In this document: positions 34,817 to 44,354 of the stretch, piece after piece
How the letters are laid out: every line of letters begins with the position of its first letter
Numbering within the stretch: position 1 is the stretch's first letter
Notes under the pieces: model-generated
What the model was told of the DNA's origin: nothing
Databases searched by the model: none
What the model saw: the letters and a program-made list of their open reading frames with translations, nothing else
Position numbers and translations under genes: made by a program
Source: Planctomycetota bacterium
GTDB lineage: Bacteria; Planctomycetota; Planctomycetia; Pirellulales; Pirellulaceae
Assembly: GCA_026692845.1 (NCBI GenBank)
Contig: JAPLNM010000020.1
Span: forward strand, 1-57,842
DNA length: 57,842 bases
Reading direction: 5' to 3'

Positions 34817-36088
34817 CTAGACGAATCGCAGTAGCCCATAGCGTTTTTTGCCAGCTCGCAAAATCAGGTACTTGCCAGCTAGATCCGATTCGCTTAGGAC
34901 CCGATCGAATGCCGTGACTTTCTGGTTGTTCAGGTAAGCTGCACCTTCAGTCACCGTGCGTCGCGCTTCGCTCTTGCTGTTGGCTAGTCCTGCAGTGCAA
35001 AGCGCATCGATGATCCCGAGACCTTGGACAAGCCGATCGCGAGGAACCTCTTGGCTCGGAACATCCTCGAAAATCGTATTGAGCTGGTCTTGGGTCAATT
35101 CGGTAATGTCGGCACCAAAGAGCAGACGCGTCGCATGCTGCGCCGATTGCACCTTGTCCTGGCCATGCACAAGCCGAGTCAATGATTCGGCAAGCCGAGT
35201 CTGAGCCGCTCGCTCTTGTGGCTTGTCTTGCACCTGATTCTCTAGCTCTCGATATTCATCCTGAGAAACATCGGATAGGAAACGCAGAGTCATCATCACA
35301 TCGGCATCGGCTACATTGATAAAGTATTGATAGAACTCGAAGGGACTGGTCCTCTGGGCCGATAACCATACGGCCCCCTTCTCGGTCTTGCCCATCTTCT
35401 TGCCATCGCTGGTCGTCAGCAGCGGACAGGTCAACCCAAAGAGCGGGCGACTGAGCATGCGCCTTCCAAGATCGATCCCGGCGGTGATGTTACCCCACTG
35501 ATCGCTACCCCCAATCTGCAACAAGCAGTCGTGATGCTTGGCAAGATACACAAAGTCATACGCTTGGAGCAGCATGTAGCTGAACTCGGTGTAACTGAGT
35601 CCGCTGTCGGTTCGCTCCAAGCGACTTCTCACCGAATCCTTCGTCAGCATGACGTTGATTGGGAAGTTTTTGCCGACATCCCTGAGGAAGTCCAAGAATG
35701 AAAAGCCCTGCATCCAGTCGAGATTATTGACCAGGATCGCTGCATTCGGACCTGTGAAATCCAAGAAATGGCCAAGCTGCTGGCGGATTCCAGCGACATT
35801 CCTTGCCAACGATTCCTTCGAAAGCAACTGCCGTTCGTCGGTCTTGCCACTCGGATCCCCGATCATCCCGGTCGCTCCGCCGACAAGCGCTACGGGACGA
35901 TGACCAGCTTGCTGAAACCGCCTGAGCATCATCAGCGGCAAGAGCGATCCGACATGCAAGGAGTCCGCCGTCGGATCGAATCCCGCATAGACGATCGTCG
36001 GCTTGCTAAGCTGCTCACCGAGTTCCTTTGGATCGGTGGACTGATGGATCAAGCCTCGCCATTGGAGTTCATCAAGAATCGACTTCAT
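34817..36088 (-). CDS. tyrS: Tyrosyl-tRNA synthetase
   Basis: Class I synthetase of 423 residues. The HIGH-like motif is ADSLHVGSLLPLM and the KMSKS-like loop is KMGKTEKGAVWL. The tyrosine-binding stretch FSYMLLQAYDFVYLAKHHDCLLQIGGSDQWGNI is fully conserved. The last 70 residues form an S4 RNA-binding domain (LCTAGLANSKSEARRTVTEGAAYLNNQKV). Its ATG at 36088 follows the exported-protein gene by 20 bases. Confidence 0.97.
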   Translation of the reverse strand: MKSILDELQWRGLIHQSTDPKELGEQLSKPTIVYAGFDPTADSLHVGSLLPLMMLRRFQQAGHRPVALVGGATGMIGDPSGKTDERQLLSKESLARNVAGIRQQLGHFLDFTGPNAAILVNNLDWMQGFSFLDFLRDVGKNFPINVMLTKDSVRSRLERTDSGLSYTEFSYMLLQAYDFVYLAKHHDCLLQIGGSDQWGNITAGIDLGRRMLSRPLFGLTCPLLTTSDGKKMGKTEKGAVWLSAQRTSPFEFYQYFINVADADVMMTLRFLSDVSQDEYRELENQVQDKPQERAAQTRLAESLTRLVHGQDKVQSAQHATRLLFGADITELTQDQLNTIFEDVPSQEVPRDRLVQGLGIIDALCTAGLANSKSEARRTVTEGAAYLNNQKVTAFDRVLSESDLAGKYLILRAGKKRYGLLRFV

Positions 36089-36108
36089 ATGCTAAAACCG
36101 TATTTAGG

Positions 36109-37596
36109 CTAAAACTGGATTTTGTATTTTTCGGTCATGGTCCGTCGCATGTCGGCGATCGACTGTTCTAACCGCGCCATCAACTCCTTAAAAGACGTGT
36201 TTCCTTGGGCCTGCCCCAAGCTATAGTATTTCATGGGCGAATTCGGATCGACGAAGTTCCCTCCGTAGCTGCCATAACCCCCGTAGCCATAACCCATACC
36301 GGCCATCGTCCCTGCTCCAGTGGCCGTCGAGAAGCCGCTTGTTCCGGCATCGGCTGCGACCGCTGCAGCACCTTGGGAAATATTGGTCAACTGCATCGAC
36401 ATCGAATTGTTTCGCAACGATTTGGCCACCTCGGCACCGTACATGACCATCTGCGGGTCGACATCAAGCGTCGGCATTTCATCGATCCGATTGGCCATGT
36501 TCCCATTCCACTGGGCTCGCTCCCCGGTGTTGTTGGCCGAGTAATCTCGTACGCGATGGGCGATGTTGATGATCTTCTTAAAGTACTCGCGGGTATTCTC
36601 CGCAATGACGCTCGGGCTCGTTTGCCCAGCGGTCTGTCCGGCGGTCTGTCCGGCGGTCTGTCCGGCGGGACTGTCCGACTTGGTCACTCCACTGCTGGCC
36701 CGGTGCACGGTGAACATACCGAGCAGATCGTCCAAGGTTTCTGAGGCGATCGGGCCGGTAAACTCAAGCGTCTTACCCTCGGAGACCGCACGCATGCTCC
36801 ATTGAGCATACTCGTCGAGTTGCATCCCGCGGGCTGTCAGGACCTCTGCGAAAAATGCTTTGGCTACCGGGGTGAGCTCGGTCGGAGCGCTCTGGAAATC
36901 GATCAGGACCGTTGCCTGCAACGCATCCTTGGCAACCGAAATGGTAATTCCCTGGACAGCTGCCAGCGACTTGGCGATCGCCTCGATGTTTTTTCCCTGC
37001 AGCGACTTGGACTGCAAAAGCCTCTCCCCCATCACACCGACCGACACGATATCCTCAAGATCCACCGCGATGCTGACCGATTGCGGGTCGGTCAGCCGAC
37101 CGGCAACTTGCTGCAAATAGCTGCTGATGACGTTGCTCCGGTCTTTCTTGAGCCACTGTCCTACGAACTTGCGATCCGCAGGCCGAACGATCGAAACGAC
37201 GTTGTCAGCCAAGGGGATCAAATACATTTGATTGGGGGTCCAAACAATCGACCGCCCCTGCAAAGTATCGACATACCCTCCCTCTCGCTGGGCGATCGAT
37301 TCGGCGGTCGCGATCTTCTCAACGGCCGCATAACCGATCTCCCAGTCGGGCTGAAAGGACTTGAAATCCAATTCTGCAGCGATCCGAACCCGGAGCACAT
37401 TTCCTGGCAAGTCTTCGTGAAGGGGGGAGCCGAGGGTCAGTTTCCTCAACGCAACCATATCTCCTTGAACAATCGCATTGGCCGTTTTTGGGCAAGATCG
37501 AAGCACATCGAGCATCGTTGGCTCGCCACACCACCCTTGGACGACCGCCAACGAACTTGCCAAGCACATCGCACCAGTCAACCATGAAAATCGCAT
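36109..37596 (-). CDS. Exported protein with Gly/Tyr-rich tail and AGQT repeats
   Basis: A 495-residue protein with a signal peptide (WLTGAMCLASSLAVVQGWCG). A globular half (about 25-315) contains GYVDTLQGRSIVWTPNQMYLIP and RPADRKFVGQWL, with no catalytic signature that I can name. AGQT is repeated near residues 312-325 and is encoded by a 12-bp repeat. The C-terminal part has a glycine/tyrosine-rich stretch (GMGYGYGGYGSYGGNF) and ends with an amphipathic helix. It precedes tyrS and the glycosyltransferase, with gaps of 20 bases or less, so it may share their transcript. Unknown, probably planctomycete-specific. Confidence 0.78.
   Translation of the reverse strand: MRFSWLTGAMCLASSLAVVQGWCGEPTMLDVLRSCPKTANAIVQGDMVALRKLTLGSPLHEDLPGNVLRVRIAAELDFKSFQPDWEIGYAAVEKIATAESIAQREGGYVDTLQGRSIVWTPNQMYLIPLADNVVSIVRPADRKFVGQWLKKDRSNVISSYLQQVAGRLTDPQSVSIAVDLEDIVSVGVMGERLLQSKSLQGKNIEAIAKSLAAVQGITISVAKDALQATVLIDFQSAPTELTPVAKAFFAEVLTARGMQLDEYAQWSMRAVSEGKTLEFTGPIASETLDDLLGMFTVHRASSGVTKSDSPAGQTAGQTAGQTAGQTSPSVIAENTREYFKKIINIAHRVRDYSANNTGERAQWNGNMANRIDEMPTLDVDPQMVMYGAEVAKSLRNNSMSMQLTNISQGAAAVAADAGTSGFSTATGAGTMAGMGYGYGGYGSYGGNFVDPNSPMKYYSLGQAQGNTSFKELMARLEQSIADMRRTMTEKYKIQF
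36629..36668. repeat. 12-bp tandem repeat coding AGQT
   Basis: Three full units and a partial unit of gcggtctgtccg, in frame within the exported protein, giving four AGQT copies with perfect identity at DNA level. Confidence 0.85.
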
Positions 37597-37997
37597 CTTG
37601 AGCCCCTTCGATCTTGTCCTGAGTAAACGTTAAACCGTTCATTCTGATCTGTCGAAGCCTTTTTTGCTAGCGACCCAAGCAGCTTGATGCTAAGGATTTC
37701 GCCTAGGACTTGCCCCGGTCGAGGCGTTCCATATAAGCCTCCCGTCGGGCTCGTCCCGGCGGAGGCAGAACTAAGCAGCTACCAAGGGGGGGCGCTTTGG
37801 CGCCTGTAGCCGTCAGTCTTGGCCCCGCCGGCATTAAGCCGACGAAGGCCAAAGAATCTCCAAGTGTCTTTCCGTCTGGTTTACTCGCCTTGTGTAAGAT
37901 TTCCGACAACGTTCGGACACGCTCGGTCGATCCAAGGTTAGAATGTCCGTTCAGCATCCTACGGTCCGGCTTACCTGCTCGGCAACCCCCCATCGAT
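37597..37997. other. Intergenic region between divergent exported-protein and NAD-kinase genes
   Basis: About 400 bp. It contains the composite hairpin repeat (37732-37854) and no other gene-like element. The rest has no recognised promoter boxes. Confidence 0.5.
37732..37854. repeat. Composite hairpin repeat, single copy of units A and B
   Basis: Unit A (GCCTCCCGTCGGG ... CCCGGCGGAGGC, with tail AGAACTAAGCAGCTACC) begins at about 37732. Unit B follows, separated by a G-rich linker: a stem between CTTGGCC..CGCCGGC and GCCGACGAAGGCCAA at 37806-37854. Both are imperfect palindromes. The same two units occur, multiplied, at 42767-43028. Confidence 0.85.
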
Positions 37998-40337
37998 ATG
38001 CAAGCGATCCTCAAACGCATCCAGCATCTTTTTCATTCCGCCTTTGGATCCACCAGCCTCCTTGAACGCACCAAGGACATCCAGCAACAGGCCAACGCGG
38101 TCGCAAAACACCGGGAACTCGATCACCTGCGTCACGAAGTCGGTGACCTCCTAGCGAGCACTTTACAGCTTTGCAATGAGTGCGGGTGGGATCCAAACGA
38201 ACTGGTCTGCGAAACCCTCGATCGAATCGAACAACGTGTCGATGTCTACAAAAAACTCAACCGAAAACAACGCGTAGGCTTACTGCGCGCCGATTTTGAT
38301 CCCATCGATAACCATCACCTTGCGATGATCCAAACGGCGATCCAATCCGACGGCGTGGACGAAGTCTGGTTGATGCCCTCCTTTGAAACTCCCAACGCAC
38401 CACTCGGCGCTTCGACCCTAGACCGAGTGGCCATGTGTCGACTGGCCGTCGAGACAATCCAACAGGCCCATGTATTTACCTACGAACAGGAAAATGAATT
38501 TTGCGGTGATGCTTACCACCTGATCAAGCGAATCCTAGGGGAGACCTCCTTTCGCGATCGTATCGAGTTTTGCCTGATCCTCGAACGCTCGGTAGCGGAT
38601 CAAATGCACCGCTCCCATGCGAGCGAGTCCCACGCAATCGACCGAATCGAAGATGCCATTGCGATCTTGGTTGTCGAGTCTAAACAGCCCAAACCCGCTC
38701 CGGACAACGCTTGGTTTCGCACTCCACCCCACCGCTGGCTCTCACTGCCAAGCGATGGCACTGGTATCTCGACACCCTCCGAAATCCGAGGCCTTCTGGA
38801 AAAAGGGGACCAAGCGGCTTGGTCCTATCTGCCGCAATCGGTCGGTAACTACATCCGTGACAAACACCTCTATTTGCGATCCGAAAACCTAGCGTCGCGC
38901 GCACTTCCCAAGCAACGAATTGCCGTATTCTCCGAATCGTTCTCTCCGCCTACCCTTCTGCAATGCGAACAAATCCGGCGCTTGCTCGAGCATGGCTTCG
39001 ATCGGGTCATCATCCATCCACGCGGAGTGCGATCCGACCGCGGGGAGCACGAAGTCGCACTGCCTCGCCATCGCGCCGCACTGGTCTCTTTGGCCTTTCA
39101 AAATATCCCAAACGTCGACATCAACTACGATGACATCAGCAACGGTACGAACTCCCCATTGTTCGACCTGACCTACCGATACGAATCGATGGGAGAAGTC
39201 TGGCTCGTCGTCCCACAATCCGATGCGAAACGCGCGGCTTCAAATCAACCCTCTGCCATCGAAGCACTCGATCAGGGACAACGCCTATGGAAAGAAGCCC
39301 GATTCGCTCTTTTGGACGATTCCACTGGCCCCACCTCGGAAAACCTCACCTCGGAAAACAACGCTCAAAGCGCACCTGCGGTCCCCTCGGAACTGCTGCC
39401 TCCCTTCCATCGTCACATCCGAATCCCCCAAGGCCCCTCGCCCGCAGACCTCCGAAGCGAGATCTTTCACGGCAAAGCGATCGACGAATACCTCGATCGA
39501 GATGTCTGCAACTACGTCCAACGCCACCGACTCTTTGTCCCTGGAACCCCCGGACGCGACGCGATCTTCCAAGTCCCCCGCCCCGAACTGTTTATCATTC
39601 ATGACGAACGCAATCCACGTGCGGTCGAACTGGCGCAAGCCTACGCAAAGTACCAATCGAGCCAACCGAACCTGATCCTCGTCATCGGGGGGGATGGGAC
39701 CATGCTCAAAGCCATTCGAGAACATTGGCGCAGACGACTACCTTTCATTGGCCTAAACGCCGGTCACCTGGGCTTCCTTATGAACGCCTCATTGCCAGCG
39801 AATCTCGAAAGCATCGATCTGATCTCGCAATCCCTGCCGCTGCTGCGAGTCGATGTCCGCTACCCGGACGGGAAAACCGCCATGCACCTAGCCTACGGAG
39901 ATGCCTGGATCGAAAGAGCCGAAGGCCAAGCGGCGTGGTTGCAAGTCCGCGTCAACGGCGAAATCCAACTCCAAAAAGTCGTCGGCGATGGGATGCTCAT
40001 CGCCACTGCTGCAGGCTCGTCGGCCTACGCCCGTGCCATGGGGGCCGTTCCTGTCCCGCTCGATTCGCAGTCTCTGATCCTCGCCGGTTCGAACATCTTT
40101 CAACCCCGATTCTGGAAACCGATGAATCTGCCCGGCACTAGCCAAATCACCCTGACCAGCCTCGATACTCGCGGCAAACGTCCTCTGAGAGCCTTCGTCG
40201 ATGGACAAACACTCGGAATTGTTCAGGAAATCTCCGCCAAGCAGAGCCTAACGGCCGCCGTCGAATTGGCCTTCACCAAAGAATACGACCCCTCGACAAA
40301 ACTCCTCAAATCGATGTTCCCAAGCGACCTGAGCTGA
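37998..40337 (+). CDS. Multi-domain NAD kinase with MazG-like and NadD-like modules
   Basis: From the ATG at 37998 a 779-residue protein is read. Residues 10-88 look MazG-like (HRELDHLRHEVGDLLASTL, an ExxD-containing helix pair). Residues 92-293 resemble NadD: RVGLLRADFDPIDNHHLAM, with the HxGH histidines degenerate, and ISTPSEIRGLLEKGDQAAW...VGNYIRDKHLY at its end. Residues 307-513 repeat the pattern more degenerately (RIAVFSESFSPPTLL...; SPADLRSEIFHGK...CNYVQRHRLF). Residues 530-775 are an NAD kinase: LVIGGDGTML (564-570), then VGDGMLIATAAGSSAYARA (662-680, the TxxGSxAY motif). NAD kinase makes NADP from NAD; the fused modules suggest a link to NAD supply or nucleotide clean-up. The earlier frame starts at a TTG inside a repeat. 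Whether the NadD-like modules are active is unknown. Confidence 0.88.
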   Translation: MQAILKRIQHLFHSAFGSTSLLERTKDIQQQANAVAKHRELDHLRHEVGDLLASTLQLCNECGWDPNELVCETLDRIEQRVDVYKKLNRKQRVGLLRADFDPIDNHHLAMIQTAIQSDGVDEVWLMPSFETPNAPLGASTLDRVAMCRLAVETIQQAHVFTYEQENEFCGDAYHLIKRILGETSFRDRIEFCLILERSVADQMHRSHASESHAIDRIEDAIAILVVESKQPKPAPDNAWFRTPPHRWLSLPSDGTGISTPSEIRGLLEKGDQAAWSYLPQSVGNYIRDKHLYLRSENLASRALPKQRIAVFSESFSPPTLLQCEQIRRLLEHGFDRVIIHPRGVRSDRGEHEVALPRHRAALVSLAFQNIPNVDINYDDISNGTNSPLFDLTYRYESMGEVWLVVPQSDAKRAASNQPSAIEALDQGQRLWKEARFALLDDSTGPTSENLTSENNAQSAPAVPSELLPPFHRHIRIPQGPSPADLRSEIFHGKAIDEYLDRDVCNYVQRHRLFVPGTPGRDAIFQVPRPELFIIHDERNPRAVELAQAYAKYQSSQPNLILVIGGDGTMLKAIREHWRRRLPFIGLNAGHLGFLMNASLPANLESIDLISQSLPLLRVDVRYPDGKTAMHLAYGDAWIERAEGQAAWLQVRVNGEIQLQKVVGDGMLIATAAGSSAYARAMGAVPVPLDSQSLILAGSNIFQPRFWKPMNLPGTSQITLTSLDTRGKRPLRAFVDGQTLGIVQEISAKQSLTAAVELAFTKEYDPSTKLLKSMFPSDLS

Positions 40338-40437
40338 CCGGATCGTGTCCACGCAAACCGCCGAATATCCATCGAACAATCCCTGTGCCGTCAATCGCGA
40401 GGGACCAAGATCCCTTGCAAGCTCAAACGCAAGCGTC

Positions 40438-41883
40438 CTACTTACCCGTTTGGGTCTTTTGACCGGCCACCTCTGGCTCGTACTTGACCTCGGTCAGCTC
40501 AATTCCTTTGAAAGGAAGTACATCGGGTGTAATCTGCACCCCGGTGGATACTTTCAATGGGAAAGGCCCCCCGACATCGTAGGTCAGCTCGACAAAACTA
40601 GCCGTCCAGCCCGCTTGTTCCGGTGCCGGTCCAGCGACGTAGTTCCCCTCGGCGTCGGCCTTGAGCGCGGTGCTCTCGAACGCGGGACCGATCGTCTGGA
40701 GCCTAAAGTCGCGAGCCGTCGGGTTGTTGGCCCGCCAAAGTACCACCTCGGTGGGCTTGGTCTTAGGCACCACGCGAATCGATCCGTCCTTCTGGAAGGT
40801 CCATGAATACTGAGGGGATTTTTTGCCCGAAGAGATCATGCTGTAATAGGCTGCAATCGATTGGACCGCATCGGTATTCTTCAATCCGTGATCCCCGTTG
40901 GGGACATACCTCAGGAGCTTGTCCCCCTGAAGTTCGTCGTAGTAGAACTTCGAGGAATCCGGGAGGAAAAACTGATCACCACTGGCGTTGACGATGTACT
41001 TGGGCAACGTCAATCGTTCTTTGTAGTAATAAGGATCAACAATTCGGTAGAGTTCGTCCATGCGGGGGTGATCGAACCGTTGGAGGATCTTGTGCTGGTA
41101 GTAATTCCCGATCGCTTCGGACCAGAACCCATAAGCTTCGGCGTGGTTTTGTAGCGACGATCGAGCGTTGGCCACATCGATGACGATCGGAACGATCGCT
41201 TCGATGCGATTGTCGGCAGCCCCGGCCATCCAAGTCGTCCAACCTCGCTTGGAACCTCCACCTACGATGAATTTGTTTACCTTGCGTTTGCCCCCGGCCT
41301 CGCTGGCCGAAAACTCGGTGATGCAATCCATCGCGCGCACGACGCTCTTGACCATCGGCAGTCGGGGTAGCCAAGTCGCATCGCCGGTCTCGAGGAACTG
41401 AGCCCAGGAGTAGCCGATCAAATCGTCTTCAACCCGAGGAACGCCATCGTTGTGGAAGACCAAGGGTTGGTTCGGGATGTTCTTTAGCTCTGCGACTGCC
41501 CCACCGGTGCTCGCTGCAATCGCTCCGGTGATCGAATCTGGACCTTTGGGCTGTGGGCTGGTGTGGCTTCCGCCACCGATCATCAAGAATACCTTATCGG
41601 TCGTGAGCTTGGCCGGCACGCTCAGCACGAGCCAGTGCTCCCACAAGGGCCGATCGACTTCCTGCTCGGTTCGCCAACGCTGCGAAGTCAAGCGAATCGC
41701 GTAGGTCGTCAGGTTTCCAGTCTTGATCGTCTCGACGAGCGACCACTGATAAGCGTCATCGGGCTTGGCGACATAGGCATCCAAGGGGGTGAGTTTACTG
41801 CCCGCCGGCGGTTCTGCCTGCGCGATCGAAAACACCGAACCAAAAACTATCGCCATAAGCGTTACATCAAACAATCGTTTCAT
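40438..41883 (-). CDS. PhoPQ-activated pathogenicity-related (PqaA-like) protein
   Basis: A 481-residue secreted protein with an N-terminal signal (RLFDVTLMAIVFGSVFSIAQA). The family markers are VFLMIGGGSHTSP, GVPRVEDDLIGYSWAQFLET, NKFIVGGGSKRGWTTWMAGAADNRI (GxSKRG, with the serine of an alpha/beta hydrolase elbow) and YIVNASGDQFFLPDSS. These define the PhoPQ-activated pathogenicity-related family of alpha/beta hydrolases, whose substrate is not established. The ATG at 41883 removes a six-residue N-extension. Its 3' end faces the NAD kinase gene 100 bp away. It is a common family in Planctomycetota. Confidence 0.92.
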   Translation of the reverse strand: MKRLFDVTLMAIVFGSVFSIAQAEPPAGSKLTPLDAYVAKPDDAYQWSLVETIKTGNLTTYAIRLTSQRWRTEQEVDRPLWEHWLVLSVPAKLTTDKVFLMIGGGSHTSPQPKGPDSITGAIAASTGGAVAELKNIPNQPLVFHNDGVPRVEDDLIGYSWAQFLETGDATWLPRLPMVKSVVRAMDCITEFSASEAGGKRKVNKFIVGGGSKRGWTTWMAGAADNRIEAIVPIVIDVANARSSLQNHAEAYGFWSEAIGNYYQHKILQRFDHPRMDELYRIVDPYYYKERLTLPKYIVNASGDQFFLPDSSKFYYDELQGDKLLRYVPNGDHGLKNTDAVQSIAAYYSMISSGKKSPQYSWTFQKDGSIRVVPKTKPTEVVLWRANNPTARDFRLQTIGPAFESTALKADAEGNYVAGPAPEQAGWTASFVELTYDVGGPFPLKVSTGVQITPDVLPFKGIELTEVKYEPEVAGQKTQTGK

Positions 41884-42221
<338 letters not shown>

Positions 42222-42671
42222 CTACTTGGTCAGGGCAAACGCAGGCAACTCCTTGGTCGACGAAGTGATCTCGGACTTCAAGCCCGAAGCCCCTTTCTTG
42301 GCGTACTTGCCATTGAGAAGATCTGGGCCTGGGTCTCCGAGCCCTTGCATTTTCTGAGCAGCGGTCGGTTGGACCGAGGGATCAGGCCACACCACCGTGA
42401 CATCATAAGCCCCTACGGGGACCCCTACTTTGGCACTGGTGGCCAATTGGAATTTCCCGTTCTCATCGCTCGTCGCTGCAGGGATGAGTTTCATCTCTTT
42501 GCCCGTCGGATGAAAAATCAAGGTAGCGCCGTTGGCCGGTTTGCCATCGACCGTTACGCTGCCAGTGACTTGCACCAATGAGGGACCTCCACTACCGCAA
42601 CCGGTCAATGCGATTCCGATGGAGGTAAGCAGTACGAAGAAACGATTGAACGAAGAGATACGTGCCAACAT
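42222..42671 (-). CDS. Lipoprotein with transthyretin/carboxypeptidase-regulatory-like domain
   Basis: A 149-residue lipoprotein: the signal peptide FFVLLTSIGIALTGC ends in a lipobox cysteine (LTGC|GSGG). A compact beta-sandwich (residues 33-95: VQVTGSVTVDGKPANGATLIFHP ... SDENGKFQLATS ... GAYDVTVVW) is typical of carboxypeptidase-regulatory-like domains common in planctomycetes. The ATG at 42671 has AGGAG seven bases upstream; a TTG two codons earlier is possible but weaker. Function unknown. The repeat array 42767-43028 lies upstream of it. Confidence 0.85.
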   Translation of the reverse strand: MLARISSFNRFFVLLTSIGIALTGCGSGGPSLVQVTGSVTVDGKPANGATLIFHPTGKEMKLIPAATSDENGKFQLATSAKVGVPVGAYDVTVVWPDPSVQPTAAQKMQGLGDPGPDLLNGKYAKKGASGLKSEITSSTKELPAFALTK

Positions 42672-42766
42672 GGACAACTCCTGTAGGGAAGGGGATGACG
42701 ATCCAGCTCTGTATTAAGATAACAAAATCTCCGAGCGTAGTAGTGTCTAGGGCATTTTGTTCGAGG

Positions 42767-43028
42767 GCATAAGCCTCCCGTCGGGCTCGTCCCGGCGGAG
42801 GCAGATCTAAGCAGCTACCGGCATAAGCCTCCCGTCGGGCTCGTCCCGGCGGAGGCAGAACTAAGCAGCTACCGGCATAAGCCTCCCGTCGGGCTCGTCC
42901 CGGCGGAGGCAGAACTAAGCAGCTACCAAGTAGCCGTCAGTCTTGGCCCTCGCCGGCATAAAGCCGACGGAGGCCAAGAGCCTCCCGTCGGGCTCGTCCC
43001 GGCGGAGGCAGAACTAGCAGCTACCAAG
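42767..43028. repeat. Composite hairpin repeat array (three 54-bp A units, B unit, one A unit)
   Basis: Unit A (gcataagcctcccgtcgggc and onwards, ending gcagctaccg) is tandemly repeated at 42767, 42821 and 42875 with a 54-bp period. A unit B (about 42931-42977) and a fourth, truncated A unit (42979-43028) follow. Each A unit is an imperfect palindrome of about 30 bases, and each B unit has a stem of about 15 bp. The sequence matches the single copy at 37732-37854. It lies just beyond the 3' end of the DUF1559 gene (stop at 43046). Confidence 0.9.
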
Positions 43029-43045
43029 GTGCTTGAACCGACGAG

Positions 43046-44113
43046 CTACTCTTCGATGTTGACCGTCTCGCCACCGTCACGGGTGACCAAAGCGGCAAAC
43101 ACATTCGTCGAGATCGTCGCAGGCAAGAAGACGACCGAGCCGTCTCCGCGGAGAGCTTGGACACCACTGCCGTGGAACGAGTAAGGGTTGTCTTGATTGA
43201 AGACATTCATCACAGCACAACCGGCTGCCGAGGGGTTATTGCGATCGATGCCCGAGAGGCCGCGCGGGTGGCGCGCAGTGTTCCAGTCGACGTACGAGGA
43301 GTTCAGCGTAAAAGCGGGTACCGGAGTGGTGGTCCATGTCCCTTGATAAGCTATCCCGTTGAAGTACAAACGTTGCCGACCAGCGATTTCGATGAAGCAC
43401 AAGGTGTTCGAAAGCCCGTCGGTAACCGATGCAAACTTACGCTTCGGATTGACTACGATTTCGGCGTTCTCCCCGTTGGCATCATTGGCCCCGAGCATCG
43501 AATTATGCGTCGTGGTCGCCGGCAGGCCTACGCAAGAAGCCAGGGAACTGTGGAGTCCTCGCAGCGCGGCGTAATCGGTACGCGGCAGAAAAAAGACGAC
43601 TCCCGATGGAAGGATCCCCGCTTGGTTAAAATACGGACCATAGTCGGATTGGGACTCCGGGGTCGATGGGCACAAGAAACTAGGCACAGGAGTCGTCGCA
43701 GATGCTGGGACTTGACCGATCGGCGCCGGTAGGTTCCGAGGGTCGATCAAAGGCTTCTTCATATCGAAGACCTGATAGGTCGTATTGCCTTCCATATATG
43801 GCATCATCAGTCCCAGCGGAGCCATGCTTCTGCGAGCATCCACCGTTGCGGCAAAGAACGGATTGCCTTGGGCTGCATAAGCGTCGGTCAAACGGAATTG
43901 GGTCGCCCAGGTAGGCACCCACTTGTTTGCAGATTCCTGGTTTTGCATAGCCAACCCGATCTGCTTCATGTTGTTACCGCAACTCATCCGCCGTGCCGCT
44001 TCGCGGGCGGCTTGGACTGCAGGCAAAAGCAGCCCTACCAAAATGCCGATGATCGCGATGACTACCAACAATTCCACCAGCGTGAAACCTGAACGTTCTG
44101 CTGTTCGTTTCAT
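43046..44113 (-). CDS. DUF1559 prepilin-like protein
   Basis: The 355-residue protein starts at ATG 44113, with GGAGGTGG five bases upstream, and carries the type IV prepilin-like front [19 protein letters not shown], then [23 protein letters not shown]. Other family marks are [20 protein letters not shown] and [24 protein letters not shown]. It is the second member in the window, and its internal sequence differs strongly from the first (21707). The frame also runs 15 codons further upstream without a better start. The palindrome GGAGCATGCTCC lies 50 bp upstream. Confidence 0.93.
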   Translation of the reverse strand: MKRTAERSGFTLVELLVVIAIIGILVGLLLPAVQAAREAARRMSCGNNMKQIGLAMQNQESANKWVPTWATQFRLTDAYAAQGNPFFAATVDARRSMAPLGLMMPYMEGNTTYQVFDMKKPLIDPRNLPAPIGQVPASATTPVPSFLCPSTPESQSDYGPYFNQAGILPSGVVFFLPRTDYAALRGLHSSLASCVGLPATTTHNSMLGANDANGENAEIVVNPKRKFASVTDGLSNTLCFIEIAGRQRLYFNGIAYQGTWTTTPVPAFTLNSSYVDWNTARHPRGLSGIDRNNPSAAGCAVMNVFNQDNPYSFHGSGVQALRGDGSVVFLPATISTNVFAALVTRDGGETVNIEE

Positions 44114-44162
44114 CACCCACCTCCGAAAGAGAAAAATAGATCCATAAGAACCGGACAAAGGG

Positions 44163-44174
44163 GGAGCATGCTCC
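44163..44174. promoter_or_regulatory. 12-bp perfect palindrome in a divergent promoter region
   Basis: GGAGCATGCTCC lies 50 bases upstream of the DUF1559 start, in the 240-bp gap before the divergent C45 gene. An 11-bp palindrome (GTCTACTAGAC, 44208-44218) is nearby. The regulator is unknown. Confidence 0.3.
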
Positions 44175-44354
44175 TTAACAATTACTGTAAGATAGAAAAA
44201 CCTGGGAGTCTACTAGACACTATCCGATTTACTGATATCAACTTCGATATTTTTTGTTTTTTTAAGAATTCTCGATCCCTAGCACCAAGCCTACGCCGCT
44301 TTGGGCGTCGGAACGATCCGTCTGCAGAAAACCGCTTTTCCAAGGTCCTACGCG

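Noticed and set aside
36802-37587. Plus-strand frame of 261 codons opposite the exported protein
   Set aside because: Composition is rich in Arg/Leu/Ile/Gln shadows, with no signal peptide or domain; the opposite strand holds a credible signal-peptide protein.
37797-37997. N-terminal extension of the NAD kinase protein to 37797
   Set aside because: It begins at a TTG inside the composite repeat and its sequence has no conserved features; the ATG at 37998 is preferred.
42767-43028. Possible CRISPR array
   Set aside because: The 54-bp units are contiguous, with no unique spacers between them; they are hairpin repeats.
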